Assembly (NCBI RefSeq): GCF_000308595.1
Contig: NZ_BAGA01000181.1
Span: forward strand, 1 to 64,000
DNA length: 64,000 nt
Direction: 5' to 3'
DNA from: Nocardia higoensis NBRC 100133
GTDB taxonomy: Bacteria > Actinomycetota > Actinomycetes > Mycobacteriales > Mycobacteriaceae
Every line of letters starts with the position of its first letter. Positions within the stretch are counted from its first letter, which is position 1. Of this stretch, positions 51,781 to 59,949 are shown in pieces. The notes under the pieces were generated by a model, which worked only from the letters and a program-made list of their open reading frames with translations, was not told the origin of the DNA and made no database searches. Made by a program: the position numbers and the translations under genes.

Positions 51781-54098
51781 TATGCCCATCCTCTAAATTG
51801 AAGATAACGATTGACTGTATCATAGAACAGTTTTGATGTTCCACTACCGTCGCGAGGGTGGTGGTTTATCCGTCCGCGCGCAAACCAGCGGTGATGCAGT
51901 TCCTCGTGGACAATGGTTCTCCGCAACTCCAATCGTGAGCTGAACGGAATCCGGCCAATCTGTATTCCGGTGTTTCGTCGCGCCATTCCGCTGTATACGG
52001 TGGGGCTATAGACCGGCTGATGTGTAAACTTGAAGTTCTCAAAGTCTGGGGAGTTCAGGATTGCCTCCAACGCACGGCGCCGTGCGAGGGACGATGAGCC
52101 TGTAGCATGTTTGATCTGATCCAGTCCTCCCCAAACATTCCGAGAAGCCTGCCCACTGTGTTCCTGATGCTGCGTCCTCTGCGACTCGACTGAGCGCTTC
52201 TCCGAGGCCGGGCCAGTCCTTCTCAACGATTCATGCTGGGCGCCTGATGGTGTCCGACCGCCAGAAGGGTGAGGTACCTCGCGTGCCGAGCCCGGTCGGA
52301 ACGACGGAGTTGCATCGATGCCGCCGATGACCTTCCCTCCACCAAAAATCAAAGCAATTCCGAAGGCCGCGTTTCCGAGCGTTTCTGCTGGATGTTCGGA
52401 AAACCCGGTCCAATCGGTGCCGATGACCAGCTTGGACATCTCGTTGTAGGAGTTGCCGATAGCGCGGCTCACTTCGTTCCAGGTTTCATCCCAACCCTGT
52501 TCACCGAAGAGGAACGCGCCCAGTTCGCTGGCCGTCGTGGTCCATGCCCGGTAGTCGGCAACCGCGACATCGACCACCGTTCTGCCGAACCCGATGACCG
52601 TTTCCGGGAGCGTGGTGAGGTTCGGGTTCTTGCCGAAAAGCTTTCCTACGAGGTTGATCTGCGCATTGACACCGGAGAGCGCGCCGGCGAATTCGACCAG
52701 GCCGAGTGCGCCGGTCGAGACGCCTTTCCCGAACGCGAGACCGAAGCCGGCGGCCTTTTCCCAGGCGGCGCGGGTGTCGGGACGGCCCTGGCGAGCGATC
52801 TCGGCGCCATCCGCGTCGAAGGTGATCCGTGTGAAGTCCCGCAGTAGCCGGGTGGTCCGGCCGTCCGGCGTCGTCGTGTCACGGAACCATTCGCCGTCGA
52901 CGCCACGGAATTCGTCTGTCCGGAGCCCGGTGTGGTCGATTCGCGAGAGCAGAACCCCGTCTTCGTCATCGACGGTTCGCACCATGACGGGATTTCCGTG
53001 GCTGTCGAGGGTCATCGTCCAGGGTTCGCCGTCCGGGCCGATGCGCCAGCCGTTGCCGTTTCTGTCGACCTGTTCGAAGAATCTGCTGGCAACACCACCG
53101 AAGCCGTCCGGCGATGCTGTCGTGACCGTGCGGTTGCCGTCGTTGTCGTAGTGGATGTTGTCGTAGAGCCCGTCGGCGTTGGGCACGCCGACGTCGTAGC
53201 CCACGAGGTTGCCGTCCGCGTCGTAGGACGGACTGACCACTTCTTTCCAGCCGGGCGTGGTCCCGAACTCGCGGTCCGGTGCCCCGGTTGTCGAGGTGCC
53301 CGGCATGAAGTGCTGGCCGAAGCCCATCGCTCCCGGATCACCGCTGTTGTAGTACGAGGCGGTCCCGGTCGAGTCGTTGTTCCACCGCTGGTATCCGCCA
53401 CGGCCGTCGGAGACCACTCGCGAGTAGGTGATCGTGCCGTCGGCGTTGTGGATCACCTGGTCGACGGTGTTCAGCCCGTTGCCGAGCGGGATCGTATTGG
53501 TGCGGGTGATCCCGTTCGGCAGCGTCTCGTCCCAGGTATCACCGGGCGCGTGCCCTGTGACGTCGGGGAGGCCGAAGACATGCTCGGATGAGTCTTCAGC
53601 AGGGGCTGGTTCTGGAAGCACAGGGATCGGCGTGGTTCCGGGCGACGATGGTGTCGCGCGTGATTCGTCGCTCTGTTGCGAGGGAAGTTTCGGTAGTGGG
53701 CCGTCCCACTGAGTCGGGCGGGGAGCATCAGGGTTCACAACCGGCGGCAGTTGATCCACTGCCGCCGGCTGTGGCGCGGGTGGGGCGGGCGCTGGAAGCT
53801 TTTGCCTGTTCGGCGGCTTGTAGTAATCGCCGACGGGCTCGTCTACGAATGTCAGCTTCGACTGTGCCGGGGACAGCATGGACTGGACAGCATCGGCGGT
53901 GAGGGTGAGTGCGGCGGCGGCTCGTATTCGCTCCAGCCGCCTGGCAGCAGACTGGGGCGTCATGTTGTGGAACGTGGTGACCGAGGGCGGCTCGGACGGT
54001 GCGTCGGCGAGGCCACTCGCTGTCATCCGCCGAAACCAGTCCGCTCGAACATCCACCCAATCCGGCCGGTATATCTGCGGTGTAATGGAATTGGTCAT
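51780..54098 (-). CDS. Polymorphic toxin with docking motif, RHS-like repeats and zincin C-terminus
   Basis: 772 aa. Residues 40-64 carry the docking motif VTTFHNMTPQSAARRLERI, followed by a Pro-rich linker (about 90-150), a beta region of RHS/YD-like repeats (DADGNLVGYD, NDGNRTVTTASPDGFGG, DGRTTRLLRDFTRITF), a hydrophobic pretoxin segment (about 480-620) and a C-terminal domain with HEELH (731-735), a probable zinc peptidase site. No signal peptide. AAAGGT precedes the ATG. The inactive hydrolase gene lies just upstream and an immunity-like gene follows. Confidence 0.78.
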   Translation of the reverse strand: MTNSITPQIYRPDWVDVRADWFRRMTASGLADAPSEPPSVTTFHNMTPQSAARRLERIRAAAALTLTADAVQSMLSPAQSKLTFVDEPVGDYYKPPNRQKLPAPAPPAPQPAAVDQLPPVVNPDAPRPTQWDGPLPKLPSQQSDESRATPSSPGTTPIPVLPEPAPAEDSSEHVFGLPDVTGHAPGDTWDETLPNGITRTNTIPLGNGLNTVDQVIHNADGTITYSRVVSDGRGGYQRWNNDSTGTASYYNSGDPGAMGFGQHFMPGTSTTGAPDREFGTTPGWKEVVSPSYDADGNLVGYDVGVPNADGLYDNIHYDNDGNRTVTTASPDGFGGVASRFFEQVDRNGNGWRIGPDGEPWTMTLDSHGNPVMVRTVDDEDGVLLSRIDHTGLRTDEFRGVDGEWFRDTTTPDGRTTRLLRDFTRITFDADGAEIARQGRPDTRAAWEKAAGFGLAFGKGVSTGALGLVEFAGALSGVNAQINLVGKLFGKNPNLTTLPETVIGFGRTVVDVAVADYRAWTTTASELGAFLFGEQGWDETWNEVSRAIGNSYNEMSKLVIGTDWTGFSEHPAETLGNAAFGIALIFGGGKVIGGIDATPSFRPGSAREVPHPSGGRTPSGAQHESLRRTGPASEKRSVESQRTQHQEHSGQASRNVWGGLDQIKHATGSSSLARRRALEAILNSPDFENFKFTHQPVYSPTVYSGMARRNTGIQIGRIPFSSRLELRRTIVHEELHHRWFARGRINHHPRDGSGTSKLFYDTVNRYLQFRGWA

Positions 54099-54198
54099 CG
54101 GTTACCTTTTGGACATGCCGGCTGACCGCGCGGCAGTACCGCGCGGTGCGGAGCAGAGTTCGATGAGACGCCCGTCACTGATAGGGCGCTGATCGCCG

Positions 54199-55329
54199 TC
54201 AGAGCGCGGCGTACGCGTCCAAGGCGGCTTGCCCGATCGTGGTTTGACTCGACGTGCCGACCGTCATGTGATGTTCGTTGGCGGCCGCCACGACCTGCTT
54301 CGAGCCGTCGTCGGAGGTCAGCCAGAGGCTGTAGTAGCCGAGCACGCCGCCGGTGTGCTGCCACACGGGGCCCGCGCTGGTTTCGACGCGCAGGACGCCG
54401 AGTCCGTAGGCGGCCGAGCCGTTGGAGTTGGGCACCGGCACTGTGGTTTTCAGCTCGGCCTGCTGCACGGCGGGCAACAGCTGACCGCTGATGAGCGCTC
54501 GGGTGAAGGTCGCGAGGTCGTCGAGTGTGGAGACGATCGCGCCCGCGGCACCGAAGGCCTGGACCTGTGAGGCGGTAATGAACCGGTAGATGCCCCAGGT
54601 GATCGAATGTCCTTCGAGGTAGTTGCCGTACAGCTGGGGATCCGCCGTGGGGAAGGACGTGTCGTCCAAGGCGAGCGGGATCAGGATCCGACTGTTGATC
54701 TCGGCGGCGGCGGTTTTGCCGGTCGCGGCCTGGATGATCATGCCCGCCAGCACGTAATTGGTGTTGGCGTGTGCGAACTGCTGTCCCGGTGCGTGCAACG
54801 GGGGCTGGGCGACGGCGATGTCCACCAGCATCTGCGGCGGCCACGGCTGGTTCGGCTCGAAGTTGAGCGCGTAGGTAGTGGTGAAGGCGGCCTGGGAGGA
54901 GTACTCCGGGAGGCCCGAGGTGTGATCCAGCAGTTGGCGGATGGTGATGGCGGCGCCGTCGTTGCCATTGGCATCGACGACGCCGGGCAACCATTGGTGG
55001 ACCGTGTCCTCCAGCGACAGAACGCCTTCGGCCTCGAGCTGGAGGATGACCGTTGCGGTGAAGGCTTCGGTGTTCGCGCCGATGCGGAACTGAGCGGACC
55101 AGTCCGCGGGCTGCTGCGTCTGGTACTTGCGGTAACCGACCGCGATGTACTCCTTGTAGGGCTCATCGCGCACCATGCCGATCACGCCCGGAAAGCCCGC
55201 TGCCACGGCGGCCCTTGCCCCGGAGACCAGAAGTTGCGCCGGCGTCGGCGATGCGATGCCTGGTACGGAGGTCGCCGACGGGATGCTCGCAGGCGAGGAG
55301 ATTGTCGCGGGCACGGTGAATTCGCTCAT
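54199..55329 (-). CDS. Beta-lactamase-fold protein without catalytic Ser/Lys (pseudoenzyme)
   Basis: 376 aa serine beta-lactamase/DD-peptidase-like protein. The SxxK tetrad in FRIGSxTK is replaced by A85-N-T-E88 (RIGANTEAFTA), and the Tyr of YxN by His187 (FAHANTNY); the third motif HTGG near the C-terminus is kept. So hydrolysis is unlikely while the fold seems complete. No signal peptide. AGGAG six bases before ATG 55329. First gene of the toxin segment; it may bind peptidoglycan or act as a structural/tip component. Confidence 0.8.
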   Translation of the reverse strand: MSEFTVPATISSPASIPSATSVPGIASPTPAQLLVSGARAAVAAGFPGVIGMVRDEPYKEYIAVGYRKYQTQQPADWSAQFRIGANTEAFTATVILQLEAEGVLSLEDTVHQWLPGVVDANGNDGAAITIRQLLDHTSGLPEYSSQAAFTTTYALNFEPNQPWPPQMLVDIAVAQPPLHAPGQQFAHANTNYVLAGMIIQAATGKTAAAEINSRILIPLALDDTSFPTADPQLYGNYLEGHSITWGIYRFITASQVQAFGAAGAIVSTLDDLATFTRALISGQLLPAVQQAELKTTVPVPNSNGSAAYGLGVLRVETSAGPVWQHTGGVLGYYSLWLTSDDGSKQVVAAANEHHMTVGTSSQTTIGQAALDAYAAL

Positions 55330-55717
55330 GAAAACTCCTGAGTAATAGAATGATGCGCATATCAAGATGCGATGACGTGCCGTTTGTCGAGGCGACGCGG
55401 AAATCATCGGGCCCGGAAAACAACTGTGGCTTCGCCCCGGAGCCGGGTCGAAGCCACTGAGGGGATCGAATCAGACGTTGCTGTCGCGAAAACGTCTCGC
55501 AGACGTAGAGAGTCGCGCAGGCTCGAACCTGCTTGCAGGCACAGCTCTGGCGCTGCACATAGCTTCACTTAAGCTCAGCGAAATGTCAACCCGCGCAGAG
55601 CAAATCAGCTATACGCGCAGGTCGCCGGTCGAACCGAAGTGCGCCGCTGGAGCGGATCGACGCACTCGACCCACACACACGGGGAACCGATCGGCACGTC
55701 CAGGCGCAAGACAGAGC
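55330..55717. other. Gap at the right end of the tail/toxin island
   Basis: 388 bases between the hydrolase-fold gene and the P450 repeat. No gene, tRNA or clear attachment site seen. It probably holds the promoter of the minus-strand toxin segment. Confidence 0.4.
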
Positions 55718-56248
55718 AGAAGAACTCGTCCACACCCTGCTCCTGGTGATCAGCGCCGGCTTCGAGACCACCGTCAACCTGCTCGGCCAGGCCGTCTACC
55801 AGCTGCTCACCCGCCCCGAACTGCTGTCCCAGGTCCGCGCGGGCACCGTCAGCTGGGCACACCTGATCGAGGAGACCCTGCGCTACGCACCCCCGGTCTC
55901 GAACCTGCCGCTGCGCTACGCGATCACCGACATCGACGTGGACGACCAGCAGATCAAGGCGGGCGAGGCGATCATCACCAGCATCGCCGCCGCCAACCGC
56001 AGCCTCGAGCTGTACGGCCCCGACGCCGACGAGTTCGACCCGAGCAGGACGACCAAGGACCACGTGTCCTTCGGCTACGGCGTACACCACTGCCTCGGGG
56101 CTCCGTTGGCCCGGATGGAAGCCGAGATCGCGCTGCCCGCGCTGTTCGAGCGGTTCCCCGAGCTGGCGCTCGCCGAGGCACCGGAGGCGTTGAAGCCGTT
56201 GAGCAGCTTCATCTCCCAGGGACATCAGAGTCTGCCGGTATATTCGGG
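55718..56248 (+). repeat. Right copy of ~531 bp direct repeat (CYP154 3' end)
   Basis: About 99% identical to 27023-27553; mismatches seen at CACGCGGGCACCATC/CGCGCGGGCACCGTC, TGGTCACAC/TGGGCACAC and GGCGCGCAC/GGCGTACAC. Divergence is abrupt at the left edge and gradual after TATTCGGGC at the right. Confidence 0.85.
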
Positions 56249-56279
56249 CGGGCAGCCCGATGCGGACGCCGAACAGTGA
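55718..56279 (+). pseudogene. 5'-truncated CYP154-like P450
   Basis: About 186 codons covering the I-helix (SAGFETTVN), ExxR (EETLR) and the heme loop (FGYGVHHCLGAP, with Val for Ala), but no N-terminal half. The frame in front of 55718 is unrelated sequence, and no start or ribosome site is seen. Non-functional remnant of a duplication, almost identical to the gene at 26319. Confidence 0.85.
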
Positions 56280-56358
56280 GATGAGCCGTGGACGCGCAGT
56301 CGGTGTCGCGTGGAGCCCGGATCACCTACCCAACGTTGCTTGATGCGGCACCAGCCCA

Positions 56359-56742
56359 TCAGCGCTGGTTCCACAGAACCAACAGCAGCGCATCAGCGCC
56401 CAGGACGACCGTTGGAACCGAGTACTGCCACTGCCAACTCCACCGCGAACGCAGGACGACGAAGACCAGCACCGCTCCGGCCCCTCCAGCCACCACCAGG
56501 CCGAACCGCCATGCGGGACTCTCGGTGTCGAGCACGCCGAACAGCGCGACGATCACCGAGAACAGGATGGCGCCCTGCCACAGAGCGTCCCTGACCCACT
56601 GCTCGACCACCATCGCCAGCCCATAGACGAGGACCCGTGCCCGCTTCATTCCCCGCTGATCGGTATCGGCGTCGTCGTAGTCCGCCGCCGCCGAGAGCGC
56701 CCTGTCGAGCAGGGGGTCGGCTTTTCGCTCTTCCTCGGTCAT
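56359..56742 (-). CDS. Small membrane protein of ESX-like operon
   Basis: 127 aa. Acidic N-terminus (MTEEERKADPLLDRALSAAA), then three hydrophobic segments (about 45-67, 72-92, 105-123) around a WRFGLVVAGGAG core. It follows the DUF3558-like lipoprotein gene by 18 bases and is probably in the same operon. Function unknown. Confidence 0.65.
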   Translation of the reverse strand: MTEEERKADPLLDRALSAAADYDDADTDQRGMKRARVLVYGLAMVVEQWVRDALWQGAILFSVIVALFGVLDTESPAWRFGLVVAGGAGAVLVFVVLRSRWSWQWQYSVPTVVLGADALLLVLWNQR

Positions 56743-56760
56743 CGACGCGCCCTTCCGCTG

Positions 56761-57363
56761 TCACTCGGCGTCGAGAATGCTGACAACGGAGTGTGCGATC
56801 GAGGTCACCTCGTCGCAGACGTTCGCAACATTCGTGGATGAGTCGACCAGGGTGATATCAAGCACACCGTCCTTGGATTTGACGGCGATAGCACAGGTCC
56901 CCTCGGCATCAGGCGACTGATAGACCGCCGCGCCCCGACCACCGACTACTTCGTTCGCCAGGACGGGCCAATCCCTGTCGGCACGAACCTCTTCGATCGT
57001 CCGACTGCTCGACCGGACCGAGAGGAGTCCGACCGGCACCTCGGTTCCATCGACATCCGCGTATCTCATGAAGTCGCACCCTATGGTTGTCAGTCCCGCC
57101 GTGACGATGCCACCGGACCTGGCCCGCGTGGCGGGATCGAAACCGATCTGCGTGACAACGGTGTCGCCCAGCCACACGCACGGATCGAGTCGCACCTTTC
57201 TCGAGCCACTCTGGTCGGGTGGTGGTGCGACGGTCACCGCGACCGGCGGGGCGACCGGGCTCGTAGTCGTCGGCCCGCCACCGGCGGATCCGTGATCACC
57301 GCAGCCGGTGGCGAATACCCCGCAGACCACGATGCAGATGGAGCCGAATACCTTCCCGCTCAT
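56761..57363 (-). CDS. DUF3558-like lipoprotein
   Basis: 200 aa with a short signal peptide and lipobox (GVFATGC, Cys about 21), then a Pro/Thr linker and a domain with DPCVWLGDTVVTQIGFDP and paired Cys (DFM near GCDF; GTCAIAV). DUF3558 lipoproteins are common in Nocardia/Mycobacterium next to small ESX-like genes. The ATG overlaps the preceding gene by four bases (ATGA). Confidence 0.8.
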   Translation of the reverse strand: MSGKVFGSICIVVCGVFATGCGDHGSAGGGPTTTSPVAPPVAVTVAPPPDQSGSRKVRLDPCVWLGDTVVTQIGFDPATRARSGGIVTAGLTTIGCDFMRYADVDGTEVPVGLLSVRSSSRTIEEVRADRDWPVLANEVVGGRGAAVYQSPDAEGTCAIAVKSKDGVLDITLVDSSTNVANVCDEVTSIAHSVVSILDAE

Positions 57364-57710
57364 CGGTACAGCTCGGCGGGCATACCATTCGGCCCGACCC
57401 CGGCACGGGCCGCGGCGCCGTGCTCGGCCTGCATCGCGTCCAGATGAGAGATAACCAGGTCCGAATTGCTGGATTGCCCGGAGAACAGGGAATCCCAGGT
57501 CTCGCCACCACCGGCCACCAACCCGGCGGCTGCCTGCATATCGGCGCCCAGTTCACCGCTCGCGGCCTTCTCCTGCAGGCTCTGCCACACCTCGGCGGGA
57601 ACCTGGCACGAGGCTTTGAAACTGGCGAGTCGCTGTTCGAGCTCACCGAGCGCGGTGTCGATGGCCGACACAGCCGCCTTGATCTTCGAAGCGTGGTCCG
57701 CGATTGCCAT
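57360..57710 (-). CDS. WXG100/ESX-like small protein
   Basis: 116 aa, two-helix protein (DHASKIKAAVSAIDTALGEL, PAEVWQSLQEKAASGELGAD) with a central GGGETWDSLF and no signal peptide, as in ESAT-6-like proteins. It follows the larger partner gene by six bases. Secretion by a type VII system is inferred; no ESX core genes are in the window. Confidence 0.6.
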   Translation of the reverse strand: MAIADHASKIKAAVSAIDTALGELEQRLASFKASCQVPAEVWQSLQEKAASGELGADMQAAAGLVAGGGETWDSLFSGQSSNSDLVISHLDAMQAEHGAAARAGVGPNGMPAELYR

Positions 57711-57716
57711 CTTCTG

Positions 57717-58712
57717 TCACGACACCTTTGCGGGTTCAGCCGGAAGCGCGTCCCGGGAGAGTACGTCTTTGGCGGCGATGATGGAATCCTTGATCAGCCT
57801 CAGCAGCGACCAGAACAACATCAGAACCTTTCGGGCCTCGTTGAGGACGGACACGGCCTCCGTGGCGGTCCGCACCATCTTGACCTGGCCCCAGAGCGGG
57901 ATCACGGCGGCTCCCCACCCCGCGCTCGCCAGGGCGATCACGGTTCTGACCACGTCGACCACGACCTGCGCGAGCTTGACCGCCTCGTTGACGGCGTCTC
58001 GCAGATGACTGCCCATCTGCGTCATCGCACTCCGCTGACTGCTCCAGACGGTGTCCCAATTCCCGAACAGCGCGGCCTGCGCGGTGGCGGCCTGCCCGGT
58101 CCAGGTCTTCGCGATATTGGTCTGCCCGTGCCTGATGTTGGTCTGGATGTTCTCGAGATATTCCTCCAGCCGGTCCCACGACGCGCTCTGCGTCCCGGCT
58201 TCGGCGATGTCGCCCGCGATCCAGGCGGTGATGTGCTCGCGCGGGTCCGGGCCACCGACCAGCTCGATCAGGTCACAGACCTTGTCCATCATTCTGCCGA
58301 GCGAAATCTCCGGCAGGGTTCGCGTATCACGCGTCGGCATGTTCATGCCCGGCACCACACCGTCGTTGAATCCGGCGGCTTCGCCGTCATCGGTGCGGTT
58401 GATCGTTTGCCCGTTGTCGAGCTCGGCGATCTCCCCAGCCCAGTCGCTGTCCACACGGACATATTCCTGACTCGCGAACACCAGGGCCTGCTGAGTGGAC
58501 GCCAGCCTCTTGGAGGCGGTATCCAACGCATCGTGGAACTTGGGCAGCAGTTCGGCGTAGTCAGCGGTGATGATCTCGAGGATCTTCCCGAAGTCCGTCG
58601 ACGTCATTCCTATGAGCGAGCAGGTATACGTGTTCTCCATATATCCGCTGTTACGTCCGACCTGGGCCGCCCAACCATTCAGATCGGAAATCTCCACAGA
58701 GAATGCCGTCAT
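57717..58712 (-). CDS. ESX-associated helical protein (WXG-like)
   Basis: 331 aa: helical N-terminal half (YAELLPKFHDALDTASKRLA), a central IAKTWTGQAATAQAALFGNW with the WxG turn of ESX substrates, and a C-terminal hydrophobic segment (VVVDVVRTVIALASAGWGAA) followed by a second one. Probably a type VII-secreted or membrane-associated effector-like protein; toxin activity is not recognised. First gene of the four-gene operon 58712-56359. Confidence 0.65.
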   Translation of the reverse strand: MTAFSVEISDLNGWAAQVGRNSGYMENTYTCSLIGMTSTDFGKILEIITADYAELLPKFHDALDTASKRLASTQQALVFASQEYVRVDSDWAGEIAELDNGQTINRTDDGEAAGFNDGVVPGMNMPTRDTRTLPEISLGRMMDKVCDLIELVGGPDPREHITAWIAGDIAEAGTQSASWDRLEEYLENIQTNIRHGQTNIAKTWTGQAATAQAALFGNWDTVWSSQRSAMTQMGSHLRDAVNEAVKLAQVVVDVVRTVIALASAGWGAAVIPLWGQVKMVRTATEAVSVLNEARKVLMLFWSLLRLIKDSIIAAKDVLSRDALPAEPAKVS

Positions 58713-58799
58713 GAACCCCCCGAACTATAGATACAAATTCCAAACTTGCTCTGCGCCTACGTAATTGGGCGCCGACGCCACGTGCCGTGCACACGGTAA

Positions 58800-59234
58800 T
58801 CACGCGACTGCGGCCGAGTCAAGGTGTCTGGAGCTATCCGATTCGCGCCGTTCGGCGAATCGCCCCGAACGCGCGAAGACACGGCCTTCGCGCCTCCCCC
58901 GGCTTCGCCTGGTTGTATGAGGCCATGACGTCGGTGACGCCGGTGTGGAGGCGGCTGGCTCGTGGGCGGATTCCAACTCCGAGTCCTGATCCACGAGCCA
59001 GGGCACCTCATCGCTGACCACGATGCTCGCGGCGTCATCCGGCAGGACAACGGCAAGTATCCGCAGGGCATGGTTCCAGTCGGCCGCCGACATCCCGGCG
59101 ACCAGCCCTGCCGCCCGCGGCGGCGAATCAGCCAGGGCGGCGGTGAAATACGCTCGTTCCGCAGCGGGATTGCACCCGCGCGTCGCTCGAGACACGACAT
59201 CCGGCAGGCCGGAGCGATCACATGATGCGGCCAC
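58800..59234 (-). CDS. Hypothetical protein, possibly frameshifted at its 3' end
   Basis: 144 aa from a GTG that overlaps the previous gene by 17 bases. The first two thirds look genuine (AERAYFTAALADSPPRAAGL, ALRILAVVLPDDAASIVVSD). The last 45 residues are Arg/Ser-rich (TTRRSRGRREGRVFARSGR) and look out of frame. No family recognised. Confidence 0.4.
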   Translation of the reverse strand: MAASCDRSGLPDVVSRATRGCNPAAERAYFTAALADSPPRAAGLVAGMSAADWNHALRILAVVLPDDAASIVVSDEVPWLVDQDSELESAHEPAASTPASPTSWPHTTRRSRGRREGRVFARSGRFAERRESDSSRHLDSAAVA

Positions 59235-59697
59235 CCTGGACGGTCGTTTCCGGGATCACGACAACAGCGGGCGCTGGAATGGTGGCCGGCGCGGGCCACA
59301 GCGCCCAGACAACCGTGATGAACACGACCAGCGCAGCGACTGCCATGACCGGCCGGCGGATCCGATGGCGAACTTCCGATCTCGTACCCACAGCACGATC
59401 ACCATGGTCGGACTCACCGACCCGGACTGCGGGCCCGGGCACTACCAGTGGACAGACATAGGGCAGCGCACGCGCCGCCACCCCGAGGTGCTCGAGGCTC
59501 GGCGCCAGGATCGCATCGGCCCGCGCGGTGCGCGCATGCTCCGCGATGAACGCGGTCGGCATGTAGGTCTCCTCATCGACGATGAGCACCTCGGCGAGGT
59601 GATAGCCACGCGATCGGGCGAGTGCGACAAGCGCCTGCCGATCGGCGGCCCGCGACCCGCCGACACTCACATTCAGGACCCCGATCGCGATGTCCAT
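59218..59697 (-). CDS. Resolvase-fold-like protein with C-terminal membrane helix
   Basis: 159 aa. The first 75 residues (IGVLNVSVGGSRAADRQALV, SRGYHLAEVLIVDEETYMPT) resemble the N-terminal fold of serine recombinases, but the usual R-x-S triad is not obvious. A membrane segment (MAVAALVVFITVVWALWPAP) and an extracytoplasmic Pro/Val tail follow. No DNA-binding C-terminus, so recombinase function is unlikely; probably a membrane-anchored regulatory or structural protein. Confidence 0.5.
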   Translation of the reverse strand: MDIAIGVLNVSVGGSRAADRQALVALARSRGYHLAEVLIVDEETYMPTAFIAEHARTARADAILAPSLEHLGVAARALPYVCPLVVPGPAVRVGESDHGDRAVGTRSEVRHRIRRPVMAVAALVVFITVVWALWPAPATIPAPAVVVIPETTVQGGRIM

Positions 59698-59933
59698 GGC
59701 TTCCCTCCCACACGGTCACGGAAATAGCGATAGTCATCAGCACTGACCAGCAGCGCCGCCACCTTGGTCGAGCAATGCCAGGGGCAGTCCCCGTGTACGA
59801 GAAGCGCGTTCGCCGCATCCTCCGGCGATCGCACCGGCCAATGCGGGTTGTCGTGGCGAAGCTGGTCGGCGCCGGTCTGCCCACGAACACTCGGCGCCCA
59901 ACTGATCGGAATGGCTCCCACCGGCCACGTCAT
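59673..59933 (-). CDS. Small hypothetical protein
   Basis: 86 aa from ATG 59933, overlapping the next gene by 25 bases. Visible: NPHWPVRSPEDAANALLVHG and CPWHCSTKVAALLVSADDYR. No family recognised. It lies 17 bases after the CYP154-like gene ends, so may belong to the same transcript. Confidence 0.5.
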   Translation of the reverse strand: MTWPVGAIPISWAPSVRGQTGADQLRHDNPHWPVRSPEDAANALLVHGDCPWHCSTKVAALLVSADDYRYFRDRVGGKPWTSRSGS

Positions 59934-59949
59934 CCTCGGTCGCACACCA

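Noticed and set aside
55515..55545. tRNA or tRNA 3' end as an attachment site
   Set aside because: GCAGG-CTCGAA-CCTGC looks like a T-arm but the loop has six bases, and no acceptor, D or anticodon arm fits around it.
28300..55700. A complete prophage
   Set aside because: Only tail genes are present; no terminase, portal, capsid, integrase, repressor or lysis gene is visible in the region.
27023..56248. attL/attR sites of an integrase-mediated island
   Set aside because: The repeat is far longer than usual att cores, lies within a P450 gene, and no integrase is present; homologous recombination or duplication is more likely.
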